A DNA stretch of 64,000 bases from Corynebacterium sp. J010B-136 (GCF_002967075.1 NZ_PUGE01000002.1:186001-250000), one strand, 5' to 3'; shown: positions 17,079 through 26,786, counted from the first letter of the stretch. The notes: a model not told the origin generated them from the sequence alone. Numbers and translations are program-made.

Positions 17079-18059
17079 ATGTCAGTAAACGTAAAAGACC
17101 TTCTCACCGCAACCGCATATGACAACAACGGCGACAAAGTTGGCGATGTCAACGAAGTATTTGTCGACGACTCTTCCGGCCAACCCACCTTCGTCGACGT
17201 CAATCATGGCCTATTCGGCATGGGCAACTCCCTTGTACCGCTGCGCGGACATTCCCTCGACGGCGACAATTTGACCTTGGCTTATGCCAAAGATCGCATC
17301 AAAGGCGCCCCAAATTTCGACGCCGACAAGCCGCTTACTCCCGAGCAGCAAACTGAAATCTACCAGCACTACGGCGTCTCTGAATCTTCACACGTTGATG
17401 GCTACACCGGCGGCGAACGCCCCCGCAATGAACGCCCGCACGACGAACGCTCGGGTAACGAGAACACTTTCGCCGAGGACCCTTACACCGGCACGTCCCA
17501 CACTGGTGCCGCAGCAGACACCACAGCAGAGCAATCCCACCTCGATGGTGGCCCGGTGGGCGCAGCTGGGGCTGGGGCTGGCGCTGGTCTAGCAGGTGCC
17601 GGAGCTGCCGGTGCAGCTGCATCCGCTGGTACCAGCACTAACTCGGCCGAAGCACCCGCCGCTTCCAGCAACGACAACACACTGATTCGTAATGAGGAAC
17701 ACCTCAACGTCGGCACCGAACGCGTCGAAACAGGTGAGGCACGCCTGCGCAAGTACGTAGTCACTGAAACTGAGACTGTCGAAGTTCCCGTTTCCCACGA
17801 AGAAGTCCGCGTCGAACGCACACCAATCTCCGCAGAAGAAGCCGAGGCGCAAGCCAAATCCGGTGGGCTTGACGCTAACGGTTCTGAAGATGCTTCAGTC
17901 ATGCTTCACGAAGAGCGCCCTGTAATAAATAAGGAAACCGTCCCAGTAGAAAAAGTAAACCTCAGCACCGAAGAAGTCTCCGATACCGAGCGCGTGACTG
18001 ACGAAGTTCGAAAGGAACAAATCGATGCTGATGGCATCGACAGTTTCGACGATAAGTAG
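17079..18059 (+). CDS. PRC-barrel and DUF2382 domain protein
   Basis: About 326 residues from ATG 17079 (GAGGAAAGGA 9 nt upstream). Residues 1-85 are a PRC-barrel (VGDVNEVFVDDSSGQPTFVD). The middle is disordered, with a G/A-rich run around residues 165-200. The C-terminal ~110 residues are a DUF2382 domain (EEHLNVGTERVETGEARLRK; VETVEVPVSHEEV-like repeats). This architecture is common in actinobacteria and is thought to relate to stress or cell-envelope physiology. No enzymatic role is known. A terminator hairpin follows 45 bp after the stop. Confidence 0.85.
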   Translation: MSVNVKDLLTATAYDNNGDKVGDVNEVFVDDSSGQPTFVDVNHGLFGMGNSLVPLRGHSLDGDNLTLAYAKDRIKGAPNFDADKPLTPEQQTEIYQHYGVSESSHVDGYTGGERPRNERPHDERSGNENTFAEDPYTGTSHTGAAADTTAEQSHLDGGPVGAAGAGAGAGLAGAGAAGAAASAGTSTNSAEAPAASSNDNTLIRNEEHLNVGTERVETGEARLRKYVVTETETVEVPVSHEEVRVERTPISAEEAEAQAKSGGLDANGSEDASVMLHEERPVINKETVPVEKVNLSTEEVSDTERVTDEVRKEQIDADGIDSFDDK

Positions 18060-18103
18060 CCTTACTTAAAGATGTGAGTTCGCCTTTGAAATAGGCATTT
18101 TGC

Positions 18104-18135
18104 AACGCCCCGTGTTCGCACGGGGCGTTTCCTTT
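18104..18135 (+). terminator. Terminator after the PRC/DUF2382 gene
   Basis: AACGCCCCGTG (18104-18114), loop TTCG, CACGGGGCGTT (18119-18129), then TCCTTTGTCTTT. It is a perfect 11-bp stem with a stable tetraloop. Confidence 0.88.
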
Positions 18136-18204
18136 GTCTTTATGCTTTGTAACGTCTTCCTTCCGAACCGGATTTTCCTCCATACACCTTCCATGCACCC
18201 GCCG

Positions 18205-18274
18205 CGTACCCTTCGCGCTCACCAAATGCCCGTTGCTCGCCAGGCTCGTAGTTCCAGTGAGCGCGAAGAGTACA
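18205..18274. repeat. Palindromic element A1
   Basis: First copy of the 70-bp family. Left arm CTTCGCGCTCAC, right arm GTGAGCGCGAAG followed by AGTACA instead of the usual GGGACA. CAC (18220) to GAG (18261) is 42 nt, with T at position 18 and A at position 23 of that span. Confidence 0.9.
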
Positions 18275-18316
18275 TCAGTTGAGGATCTCTGCGTTTTCCT
18301 AAGATACGAGGAGCTA

Positions 18317-18386
18317 TGCGCTCTTCGCGCTCACCGGGAGAGTGTTGTTGGCTAGGCGGTCGGCTTCGGTGAGCGCGAAGGGGACA
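18317..18386. repeat. Palindromic element A2
   Basis: Second copy, 42 bp after A1. Arms are CTTCGCGCTCAC and GTGAGCGCGAAGGGGACA. CAC to GAG is 42 nt (18332-18373) with the central T-N4-A. Its right end leads straight into a 9-bp tandem repeat. Confidence 0.9.
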
Positions 18387-18416
18387 TCTGGGACATCTGG
18401 GATGTCTGGGACATGG
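18381..18416. repeat. 9-bp tandem repeat, four units
   Basis: GGGACATCT, GGGACATCT, GGGATGTCT, GGGACATGG in a row, continuing from the GGGACA end of palindromic element A2. It looks like slippage expansion of the element's right terminus. Confidence 0.85.
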
Positions 18417-18476
18417 GGATATCGCGGGCGCCGGGGCATCGGCGCAACCACAGCATGGAAGCTAAAAGAAAACAAA

Positions 18477-18512
18477 AGCGGCTCGCACCGAAATATTTTG
18501 GTGCGAGCCGCT
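18477..18512 (-). terminator. Intrinsic terminator of the dicarboxylate symporter gene
   Basis: On the minus strand a 13-bp stem (AGCGGCTCGCACC / GGTGCGAGCCGCT, 10-nt loop) is followed by TTTTGTTTTCTTTT. It is a classical Rho-independent terminator 18 bp beyond the stop. Confidence 0.92.
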
Positions 18513-18529
18513 CGATAAGTCAGCAGGGC

Positions 18530-19909
18530 TTAGGCGTTGACGTCAGCCTTTGCCTTGGAGTGGGAAGGGGAGACTGCAGCTTCGATGCCCTCGGCACCAG
18601 CGTCCCAGACGTCCTGGTCCAGGATCTTGGCGCGCTTGGCCACGATGGTCGCAGCCAGGGACTGGCCGGTGACGTTGACTGCGGTGCGGCCCATATCGAT
18701 GATTGGCTCGACAGCCAGCAGTAGACCAACGCCAGCCAGTGGCAGACCCAGGGTAGACAGGGTCAAAGTCAGCATGACGGTTGCCCCGGTGGTGCCAGCG
18801 GTAGCGGCGGAGCCGATGACGGAGACAAAGATGATCAGCAGGTAGTGCGTCAGCGTCAGTTCGATGTCGTAGAACTGTGCCACGAAGATTGCAGCGATAG
18901 CAGGGTAGATAGATGCGCAGCCGTCCATCTTGGTGGTCGCGCCCAGCGGGATGGCAAAGGATGCATATTCACTAGGTACACCCATGGAGCGTTCGGTCAC
19001 GCGCTGGGTAACAGGCATAACACCCATGGAGGAGCGGGTGACAAAGCCCAGGGAGAATACTGGCCATACGCGCTTGTAGAACTCAATGGTGTTGATGCCG
19101 TTGAACTTCATCACTGCTGGGTAGACCACAATCAGAACCAGCGCCAGGCCGACGTAGATGGCCAGGACAAACTTGCCCAAAGAACCGAGTGCGTCCCAGC
19201 CGTAGGTGGCAACAGCCTTACCAATCAGCGCGGCGGTACCGATTGGCGCCAGGCGGATGATCCACCACAAGATAACCTGGATGACCTTGAGGAAGGATTC
19301 GGTAAAGCGCAGGAATGGGTCGGCAGCTTCGCCAGCCTTAACCGCAGCGATACCAATAGCCAAGGAGATAACCAGCAGCTGCAGCGCCGCGAAAGATAAC
19401 GAGACGCCATCATCGCTTGTCGATGCAGACAGGCCGATAAAGTTATCCGGCACAATCGATTGGATAAACGCAGTCCATGAGCCCACGCGAGAAGGATCTG
19501 CCGCGGAGGATGGATCAACGGTGGAGTTAACACCTGGGCGCATAACTAGTGCGACCACGATGCCAACAAGAACGGATAAAAATGCCGTAATCGCAAACCA
19601 CACCAGGGTGGATACTGCTAATGCGGCTGCGTTGGCGACCTTGCGCAGGTTGGCTACGGAAGTAACTACTGCGGCAAAGATCAGTGGTGGTACCATCACG
19701 CGCAGCAGCTGGACATAAGCGTTGCCGACTCCACTGAGGAGATCACTTAGCCACTGCAAGCTCATGCCAGAGGCGACGAAACCTAAAATAAGTCCGACAA
19801 TCAGGCCGGCGAAGACCTGTGCGCCGAAGCCCGTTGCCCATTTGGGCAGCCCGGCTTTCTTCTGCTTGGTTGATTCCGAGCTAGTTGCCGTATCAGACAC
19901 GCTCAGCAC
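18530..19909 (-). CDS. Dicarboxylate/amino acid:cation symporter (DAACS family)
   Basis: A 459-residue membrane protein. Family signatures are the TTKMDGCASIYPAI region (near residue 330), serine-rich GFVTRSSMGVMP before it, and AGTTGATVMLTLTLSTLGLP plus the last-helix stretch EPIIDMGRTAVNVTGQ, where D, R and N form the substrate and cation site. It is a GltP/DctA-type Na+- or H+-coupled carrier of glutamate or C4-dicarboxylates. It carries one 11-mer motif copy (19415-19425). Single gene with its own terminator. Confidence 0.9.
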   Translation of the reverse strand: MLSVSDTATSSESTKQKKAGLPKWATGFGAQVFAGLIVGLILGFVASGMSLQWLSDLLSGVGNAYVQLLRVMVPPLIFAAVVTSVANLRKVANAAALAVSTLVWFAITAFLSVLVGIVVALVMRPGVNSTVDPSSAADPSRVGSWTAFIQSIVPDNFIGLSASTSDDGVSLSFAALQLLVISLAIGIAAVKAGEAADPFLRFTESFLKVIQVILWWIIRLAPIGTAALIGKAVATYGWDALGSLGKFVLAIYVGLALVLIVVYPAVMKFNGINTIEFYKRVWPVFSLGFVTRSSMGVMPVTQRVTERSMGVPSEYASFAIPLGATTKMDGCASIYPAIAAIFVAQFYDIELTLTHYLLIIFVSVIGSAATAGTTGATVMLTLTLSTLGLPLAGVGLLLAVEPIIDMGRTAVNVTGQSLAATIVAKRAKILDQDVWDAGAEGIEAAVSPSHSKAKADVNA

Positions 19910-20099
19910 CTTTCTTTTTAATTTCTAGACCGCTCGGTTTGAATTGAATAGACCGATCAGTTTGTTTGACTGTTTTACTTTAGCTTTAAATTCATAACAA
20001 CACAACGTCATGTGTTTAAAGGAACATTCCCGTGGTGAAGGGCGAGGGTGCATCGATAAGCAAGGCGGGGAGCGAAAACCTTTGGCATGATGGGATGTT

Positions 20100-20794
20100 A
20101 TGGACCTTGAACTGCTAAAAGTAGAAGAAATTGAACGCGTGCTCGTGGTGGTTGCCCACCCTGATGACGCTGAATATGGACTATCTGTTGCCGTCAATAA
20201 CTTCACTGCGGCGGGCAAAGAGGTGGGCTACTTGCTGCTTACCGCGGGCGAAGCTGGCATCCGCGACATGGAACCGGCGAAGACCAAAGCTCTGCGTGCT
20301 GATGAGCAGCGAGCTGCCTGTCAGGAAGTCGGCGTTGAGCATCTGACCATCCGGAATTTCCCGACGGTGAGATGGGATATGGCCTGGATGTATGCAAAGC
20401 TGTGGCGAAAGAAATTCGGGAATTCAAGCCCGATACTGTGGCTGTTATCAACTTTGATTTCTCGGCAAGATGGGGGATTAACCATATTGACCACCGCGTG
20501 ACCGGTGAAGTGGTCGCCGATGCCATCCGTGATGCTGATAATCCTTGGACGCACCGTGACCTGGACGAAGAGCCGTGGAAGGCTGACCGGTTGCTGATTT
20601 CTGGAAGCTCCACCCCGACTCACCGCTTGCGCGTTAGCGATGCTGACGTGCAAGCTGGTGTGCGCTCGCTGGAGCAGCACAAGGCCTACCCGGACGCGTT
20701 GCCGGACCACCCGAAGCCAGCTGATTTTATCCCCGCCATGGTGAGCGGCGAGGGGGAAGAAAAGTACCTGAGCCTGCGGGTTGTCAATATGTAA
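20100..20794 (+). pseudogene. PIG-L family deacetylase broken by a single-base frameshift
   Basis: Two overlapping frames together make one ~230-residue LmbE/PIG-L protein. The first part (from ATG 20100) holds the zinc-site motif VVAHPDDAEYG and runs to TIRNF. The second continues in another frame as GYGLDVCKAVAKEIREFKPD, then WGINHIDHRVTGEVV. Family alignment needs one extra base near 20361 (FPDGEMGYG), so a 1-nt deletion is the simplest cause. The rest is intact, so this is either a very recent mutation or a sequencing error. Related proteins deacetylate N-acetylglucosaminyl substrates. Confidence 0.85.
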
Positions 20795-20837
20795 TCCGGC
20801 GAAGTCGGGGCTAGTTTTGCGTGTTCCATCTTTCGGA

Positions 20838-20849
20838 CGATATGTATCG
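20838..20849. promoter_or_regulatory. Short palindrome upstream of formate dehydrogenase
   Basis: CGATA-TG-TATCG, 44 bp before the ATG of the selenoprotein gene, inside its only upstream intergenic region. It is possibly an operator; no regulator is assigned. Confidence 0.35.
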
Positions 20850-20892
20850 GATCAAGGTGTGAAAAGTACTTTCATCCGGTAACTTTAAGGCT

Positions 20893-23800
20893 ATGTCGAA
20901 GTTGAGTCCGCTGAATTGGCCGGTTGTGCGCCAGATGAAGCGCGGCGATCTATTTGGCCGGGATAAATCCACCCAGTCAGCAAAATCGGAAAACCTGCAC
21001 GGGCGCACCGTAGAGGCAGACAAAGTTGTTCAATCTGTCTGCCCTTACTGTGCTGTGGGCTGCTCGCAGCGGGTCTATGTCAAAGATGACCGGGTTGTTC
21101 ATATTGAAGGCGACCCGGACTCACCAATTTCGCGGGGACGTTTGTGCCCGAAAGGTGCTGCCTCTGAGCAGCTGGTCAATTCGGCGACCCGAATTACCAA
21201 GATTAAATATCGCGCGCCCCATGCTACTGAGTGGGAAGACCTCGACCTAGAAACCGCAATGGACATGATTGCGGACCGCTTTATTGAATCCCGCCGCAAT
21301 CAATGGCAGGACACCGATGATGAAGGCCGCGTTTTAAACCGCACCATGGGTGTGGCAGGACTTGGCGGCGCTACCTTGGATAATGAGGAAAACTACATTA
21401 TCAAGAAGCTGTTTACGGCAGCTGGCGCGGTGCAGGTCGAAAACCAGGCGCGTATATGACACTCCGCCACGGTTCCCAGTTTGGGATCCTCGTTTGGCCG
21501 TGGTGGCGCAACTCAGCCACTGCAGGATATGGCGAATGCTGACTGCATTCTGATTCAAGGCTCGAATATGGCCGAGTGCCACCCAGTGGGCTTCCAGTGG
21601 GTTGTCGAAGCTAAAAAGCGTGGTGCGCGTGTGATTCACGTGGATCCTCGCTACACCCGTACCTCGGCTTTTGCGAACCGACACGTTGCTATTCGTGGCG
21701 GCACCGACGTGGTACTTCTTGGCGCCTTGATTAAGTACATGATTGATAATGAGCTGTATTTCCACGACTACGTGGTTAATTACACGAATGCTTCGTCGAT
21801 CATTTCGCCGGACTTCCGCGATACCGAAGACTTAGACGGGCTGTTTTCTGGCTACAACCCAGAGACCGGCAAGTACGTCACGGACTCGTGGCAGTATGTG
21901 CAAAAGCCTGAAGGTTCTTCGTGGAATGTTGAGCGTGATGAGACTTTGCAGGACCCGAACACGGTCTTCCAGATTCTCAAGCGCCACTACTCCCGCTACA
22001 CCCCAGAAATTGTGGAAGAGACCTGCGGTATTTCTCAGGAAGACTTCCACTACTTGGCGGAGTCGATTGCGCAGAACTCCAATCCGGAGCGCACCACGGT
22101 CTTTGCCTACGCCTTGGGCTTTACCCAGCACACCCTGGGGGCACAGTTCATCCGCACCGCTGCGATCTTGCAGCTGTTGATGGGCAATGTTGGCCGTCCT
22201 GGCTCTGGCATCATGGCGCTGCGCGGACACGCGTCTATTCAGGGCTCGACTGATATCCCGACGCTGTTTAATAACTTGCCGGGCTACTTGCCGATGCCTC
22301 ACGCCGACCACGGCGACTGGAACGGCTTCCTCGATGCGATTGCCAAGGAAGACCAAAAGGGCTTCTGGGGTCTGCGTGAAAACTACGCAGTGAGCTTGAT
22401 GAAGTCCTATTGGGGCGAGAACGCCACCAAGGACAATGATTGGGGCTGGAATTACATGCCGCGCATCAACGGCGCGCATTCCACCTATGAAACCTTGATG
22501 GGCATGCTCGACGGCATCGTCGAAGGCTATATCGTCTTCGGTCAAAACCCAGCGGTCGCCCAGTCCAATGGCAGCATGCAGCGCCGCGGCTTAGCTTCTT
22601 TGAAGTGGCTGGTTGTCCGTGACTTCCAGGAAATTGAGACAGCATCGTTTTGGTATGACTCACCGGAGATTAAGACTGGTGAGCTCAAGACCGAAGATAT
22701 CGGCACCGAGGTATTCCTTCTGCCTGCGGCAACGCACGTAGAAAAGGCCGGTACCTTTACCCAAACCCAGCGCATGCTGCAGTGGCGTTTCCAGGCCACA
22801 AATCCACCAGGAGATGCAAAGAGCGATTTGTGGTTCTTCTACCAGTTGGGCAAGAGGATTCGTGAAAAGCTTGCTGGATCTACTGATCCAATGGATGCGC
22901 CGTTGTTGGCGATTGACTGGAACTATGAGGAAAACTCGCACGGTGAGCCCGATCCCGAAGACGTGCTGCGCGAAATCAACGGTTACTACCTAGACGGCCC
23001 GAAGAAGGGGCAGCTGCTGCCTGGCTTTACAGAGATGAAGCCTGATGGCACGACGTCTGGCGGCTGCTGGATTTACTCCGGCGTGTTCAAGGACAATATC
23101 AACCAGTCTGCGCGCAAGGTTTCAGGCTCTTCGCAAAACGAGGTTGCGCTGGAATGGGGCTGGGTATGGCCATCGAATCGCCGCATGTTGTACAACCGTG
23201 CATCCGCTGCGCCCGACGGCACACCGTGGTCGGAGCGCAAGAAGTACATTTGGTGGGACGCAGAGGCTGGCCGCTGGACGGGCGATGACGTACCGGACTT
23301 CCCGGTCAACTTGGACCCGTCGTACCGCGCGCCTGTCGATGCCAAGGGCCCCGCAGCCCTTGACGGCACCGATGCTTTCATCATGCAGGCAGATGGCCGC
23401 GGCTGGTTGTTCGCACCGAAGGGGCTTGCCGATGGACCCCTGCCGACCCACTACGAACCACATGAGTCGCCGGCACGCAATATTTTGTACAGCCAGCAGC
23501 AGTCGCCGACACGTTTGACCATCAAGCGTCCGGACAACCTGTCGAAGCCAATGGTTGGTGAGCCAGGCTCTGAGGTCTACCCAGTGGTGTTCTCCACGTA
23601 TCGTCTCACGGAGATGTATACCTCGGGTGCGATGAGCCGCCGCCTGCCATATTTGGCAGAGCTGCAGCCAGATTTGTTTGTAGAAGTCGACCCAGTTCTG
23701 GCGGAAAAGCGTGGCCTGGAAAACGGTGGCTGGGCAACAATCATTTCGCCGCGTGGCGTGATTGAAGCTCGCGTGCTTGTTACCGAGCGCATGGAATCCA

Positions 23801-24252
23801 TGACCATCAATGGCAAGGATTTCCACCAGATCGGTCTGCCTTTCCACTACGGCCAATCCAGTTCCTCGCCAGTTACTGGTGACGGTGCCAATGACTTGCT
23901 TGGTCTGACTTTGGAGCCGAATGTGTTCATTCAAAACTCCAAGGTCGGTGCATGTGAAATCAAGGCCGGCCGACGCCCACGCGGCAAGGCGCGCCTGGAG
24001 ATGCTCAAGGAATACCAGCGTCGTGCCGGATTGACGCTGGACACCGGCAACGAGCTTATCGATCCCGATGCGCAGCAACTAGATGGTACTTCGACGATCG
24101 ACCTCTTTATTCCGAATAAGGTGGATAAGGAGACGGTGGAGACATCGACAAGCGAGCCTGGCGCCGCCGATGGTTCTGCACACCATGGCTCAGCGATGGG
24201 CGAAGTCCCGGATTCTGAAACAGGCGATACGGAAGGAGGCGAAAAGCAATGA
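20893..24252 (+). CDS. fdhA: Formate dehydrogenase alpha subunit, selenocysteine-containing
   Basis: One reading frame of 1119 residues if TGA 21457-21459 is read as selenocysteine 189 (context ENQARI-Sec-HSATVPSLG, the exact site of Sec/Cys in molybdenum formate dehydrogenases). Residues 50-84 hold the 4Fe-4S site (CPYCAVGC, then GRLCPKG). Molybdopterin-binding segments follow, including FAYALGFTQHTLGAQFIRTA and VFGQNPAVAQSNG. The C-terminal domain ends with a ~50-residue acidic, disordered tail. No Tat signal is seen, so the active site probably faces the cytoplasm. The product oxidises formate to CO2. Its stop overlaps the start of the Fe-S subunit gene by 4 nt, and selD, tRNA-Sec, selA and selB lie 3' of the operon. 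Confidence 0.95.
21460..21505 (+). promoter_or_regulatory. Bacterial SECIS-like hairpin 3' of the Sec codon
   Basis: Immediately after TGA 21457-21459: outer stem CCACGG (21467-21472) with CCGTGG (21498-21503), and an inner hairpin TCCCA-GTT-TGGGA (21474-21486). The inner loop carries G-U and begins 20 nt after the UGA, the distance expected for SelB recognition in bacteria. The call is based on position and fold, not on comparison with a model. Confidence 0.75.
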
Positions 24253-25358
24253 CGGTAGCGACCAATCAGACGACCAATCAGCTAACTGAGAATTCGCACG
24301 CGCACGGTTATGACAATTACCAGCGCATGGCCTTTTTCACCGATACGTCGGTGTGCATCGGCTGTAAAGCCTGCGAAGTGGCGTGTAAGGAGTGGAACCG
24401 CAACCCGGTCGAGGGCTACAACCTGACCGGTAATTCCTACGACAACACCGGCGCGCTGGGCGCGAATACGTGGCGCCACGTGGCGTTTATTGAGCAAGAC
24501 AATGAGCGGATTACCAAAGCACGCGAGGAAGGTGCCAAGCTGGTCTCGCTGGGAATGCCGACGATTGGCACTTCGCCTGTCGATGCATCCTCGGCGAATA
24601 CCGCCTCGGCCCGAAGTGCCGATACGACCCCGCCGGATACTGATACTTTCCGTTGGCTGATGTCCTCTGATGTCTGCAAGCACTGCACCAATGCTGGCTG
24701 CCTGGATGTGTGCCCAACCGGTGCTTTATTCCGTACCGAGTTTGGCACTGTCGTGGTCCAAGATGATGTCTGCAATGGTTGCGGTACTTGCGTTGCTGGC
24801 TGCCCGTTCGGGGTTATCGAGCGCCGCGAAGACGGCGGTGTCTCGCTCAAAGCCAACCACGTCGAAGCCCAAGAAGTCCCTGAACATGCGGGCATTAACG
24901 TGTTTAAGAAGCTGAAGCAACTGCGCCCGCAAGGTCCTGACCACGTCCCTGGTGAGACCATGCCGATTAAGAATATTGGCGTGGCTCAAAAGTGCACCAT
25001 GTGCTACGACCGTTTGAAGATGGGCGAACAGCCAGCCTGCTCAAAGACCTGCCCGACGGACTCCATCCAGTTCGGTACTTATGAGAACATGCTGGCCGCA
25101 GCACAAGCGCGCGTGGCTGAGCTACACCGTCAAGGTCAGACCGAGGCGCGCCTTTACGGCGCAAACAACGAAGACGGCGTCGGTGGCACAGGCTCCATTT
25201 TCTTGCTGCTGGACTCTCCAGAGGTCTACGGTCTTCCACCAGATCCGCGTGTCCCGACCGCCGATTTGCCCGCGATGGCGAAGACATTTGCAAAGGCCGT
25301 TGGCGCCATGGGCATTGCCGTCGCAGCATCGTTTTTAGTTGGTAGAGGAGGGAAGTAG
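24249..25358 (+). CDS. Formate dehydrogenase iron-sulfur subunit (4 x 4Fe-4S)
   Basis: A 369-residue ferredoxin-like subunit with four cysteine clusters: CIGCKACEVACKEWN (about 35-49), CKHCTNAGCLDVCPTGA, CNGCGTCVAGCPFGV, and CTMCYDRLKMGEQPACSKTC. This is the FdnH/HybA pattern that passes electrons from the catalytic subunit to the membrane subunit. An A/S-rich insertion separates the first two clusters. The C-terminus carries a hydrophobic helix (AVGAMGIAVAASFLVG) that could anchor it. Coupled by overlap to fdhA and adjacent to the NrfD-type gene (0-bp gap). Confidence 0.92.
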   Translation: MTVATNQTTNQLTENSHAHGYDNYQRMAFFTDTSVCIGCKACEVACKEWNRNPVEGYNLTGNSYDNTGALGANTWRHVAFIEQDNERITKAREEGAKLVSLGMPTIGTSPVDASSANTASARSADTTPPDTDTFRWLMSSDVCKHCTNAGCLDVCPTGALFRTEFGTVVVQDDVCNGCGTCVAGCPFGVIERREDGGVSLKANHVEAQEVPEHAGINVFKKLKQLRPQGPDHVPGETMPIKNIGVAQKCTMCYDRLKMGEQPACSKTCPTDSIQFGTYENMLAAAQARVAELHRQGQTEARLYGANNEDGVGGTGSIFLLLDSPEVYGLPPDPRVPTADLPAMAKTFAKAVGAMGIAVAASFLVGRGGK

Positions 25359-26468
25359 ATGCCGGATTTTGACGAGTATCGCCCGCCCGGATACGAGCGC
25401 CGCTACCGCGGTGGCAAGAAGAAAAAGGGCAACGGTTCGCGCAAAAAGCGCGGTGCGGGTGCGCAGGATGGTACGCGCGAAGAGCGCATGGCGATGGACT
25501 TTGAGTTCGCCAACTACTACGGCCAACCAGTGGTCAAAGCTCCACCATGGGAGTGGCCGATTGGCGTGTACTTTTGGCTCGGCGGCATCGGCGGCGGTTC
25601 GGCGTTGCTCGGTGCCGGTGCACAGGCAACGTCGAATAAACCACTGCTGCGTACTACCCGGCTGACCTCGATTGTTGCAGCAGGCCTTGGCTCGGTATTT
25701 CTCATTTTGGACCTTGGTCGACCCGAGCGTTTCTACAACATGTTCCGCGTATTCAAGGCATCTTCGCCCATGAACATGGGCTCGTGGCTGCTCGGCGGAT
25801 TTTCCGGTGCAGCTGCTGTTGCTGCTGCTTCCGAGGCCGCTGAGATGACCAAGAACGTGTTGCCTTTGCCAAACGTTGTTCACCGTGTTCTGCACACCGC
25901 GGCTGGTCCCGCCGGAATTGTTTCTGCTGTACTCGGCGGCCCCTTGGCTGGCTACACGGCTGTGTTGATTGCCGATACCTCCAATCCCACCTGGAACGGC
26001 GCCAAGAAACACTTGCCGTACGTTTTTGTGGCTTCGGCCTCTCTAGCTTCGGCCGGCACAGCGATGATCACCACCCCAGTCGAGAACGCGGCTCCCGCTC
26101 GCGTGCTCGCGCTAGCTGGTGTGGCCGGCGACTTAGCGATGGTCCGGGTCATGGAAGACAACATGGAACCCGAGCATGTCAAGCACCTCAAAGAGGGCAA
26201 GCCCGGCAAGTTGATGAAAGCATCCGAGTACCTCGCCATTGCCGGCGGTGTGGGGACCGCACTTGCATCTGTAACCAAGTCCCGCGCTGTCTCCGTTGTT
26301 GCTGGCGGCTGTCTCGCAGCGGCTTCTTTGTGCACCCGCTTAGGCGTCCTTGAAGGCGGCCTCGAATCTGCCAAAGACCCTGAGGCAACGATCGGCCCGC
26401 AAAAGCGTCGCGCCGAAGCTCGCCTTCGCGACTCCGGACTTACAAATTCAGTGATTACTACTAAGTAG
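25359..26468 (+). CDS. NrfD/PsrC-type membrane subunit of formate dehydrogenase
   Basis: A 369-residue protein. A basic, disordered N-terminus (RYRGGKKKKGNGSRKKRG) precedes WEWPIGVYFWLGGIGGGSAL, the usual start of the NrfD polysulfide-reductase fold, then about eight membrane helices (LDLGRPERFYNMFR, a typical quinone-side motif). It would hand electrons to menaquinone. A NrfD-type anchor replaces the cytochrome b556 (FdnI) subunit of enterobacterial enzymes. It is the last gene of the fdh operon; a copy of the 11-mer and palindromic cluster B follow. Confidence 0.88.
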   Translation: MPDFDEYRPPGYERRYRGGKKKKGNGSRKKRGAGAQDGTREERMAMDFEFANYYGQPVVKAPPWEWPIGVYFWLGGIGGGSALLGAGAQATSNKPLLRTTRLTSIVAAGLGSVFLILDLGRPERFYNMFRVFKASSPMNMGSWLLGGFSGAAAVAAASEAAEMTKNVLPLPNVVHRVLHTAAGPAGIVSAVLGGPLAGYTAVLIADTSNPTWNGAKKHLPYVFVASASLASAGTAMITTPVENAAPARVLALAGVAGDLAMVRVMEDNMEPEHVKHLKEGKPGKLMKASEYLAIAGGVGTALASVTKSRAVSVVAGGCLAAASLCTRLGVLEGGLESAKDPEATIGPQKRRAEARLRDSGLTNSVITTK

Positions 26469-26512
26469 CGCCTCTTCGGGTACACGGCTAGACATCGACA
26501 AGCCCTGCGAAG

Positions 26513-26552
26513 CGCTGCCAACCGCTGCCAACCGCTGCTAACCGCGGCTAAA
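26513..26552. repeat. 10-bp tandem repeat, four units
   Basis: CGCTGCCAAC, CGCTGCCAAC, CGCTGCTAAC, CGCGGCTAAA at 26513-26552, just after the fdh operon and before palindromic element B1. Confidence 0.85.
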
Positions 26553-26572
26553 CACAGTCGCCTCGCCCCGCG

Positions 26573-26642
26573 CGTCCCCTTCGCGCTCACCAAAATAGCC
26601 CCAGTCCCGAGGACAGCACTTCCGGTGAGCGCGAAGGGGACA
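26573..26642. repeat. Palindromic element B1
   Basis: Best-conserved copy: 5' GTCCCCTTCGCGCTCACC and 3' GGTGAGCGCGAAGGGGACA are exact inverse complements except at the outermost bases. CAC to GAG is 26588-26629, 42 nt, with the central T-N4-A. Confidence 0.93.
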
Positions 26643-26716
26643 CAGTGCGTTTTAGGGCTAATCAAGGGAAGGGAAGCAGCTTCGTTCTTGGCGGGCTTTC
26701 TCCGCTGACCTCGCGA

Positions 26717-26786
26717 TGCGCCTTTCTCGCTCACCAGAAGTCGTCTTGTTCCGATTGCGGTCCTTTCGGTGAGCGCGAAGGGGACA
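26717..26786. repeat. Palindromic element B2
   Basis: Left arm slightly degenerate (TTTCTCGCTCAC), right arm canonical GTGAGCGCGAAGGGGACA. CAC to GAG is 42 nt (26732-26773), central T-N4-A kept. Confidence 0.88.

Noticed and set aside
23122..24078. 318-residue minus-strand frame antisense to fdhA
   Set aside because: Shadow of a high-GC gene; no family resemblance.
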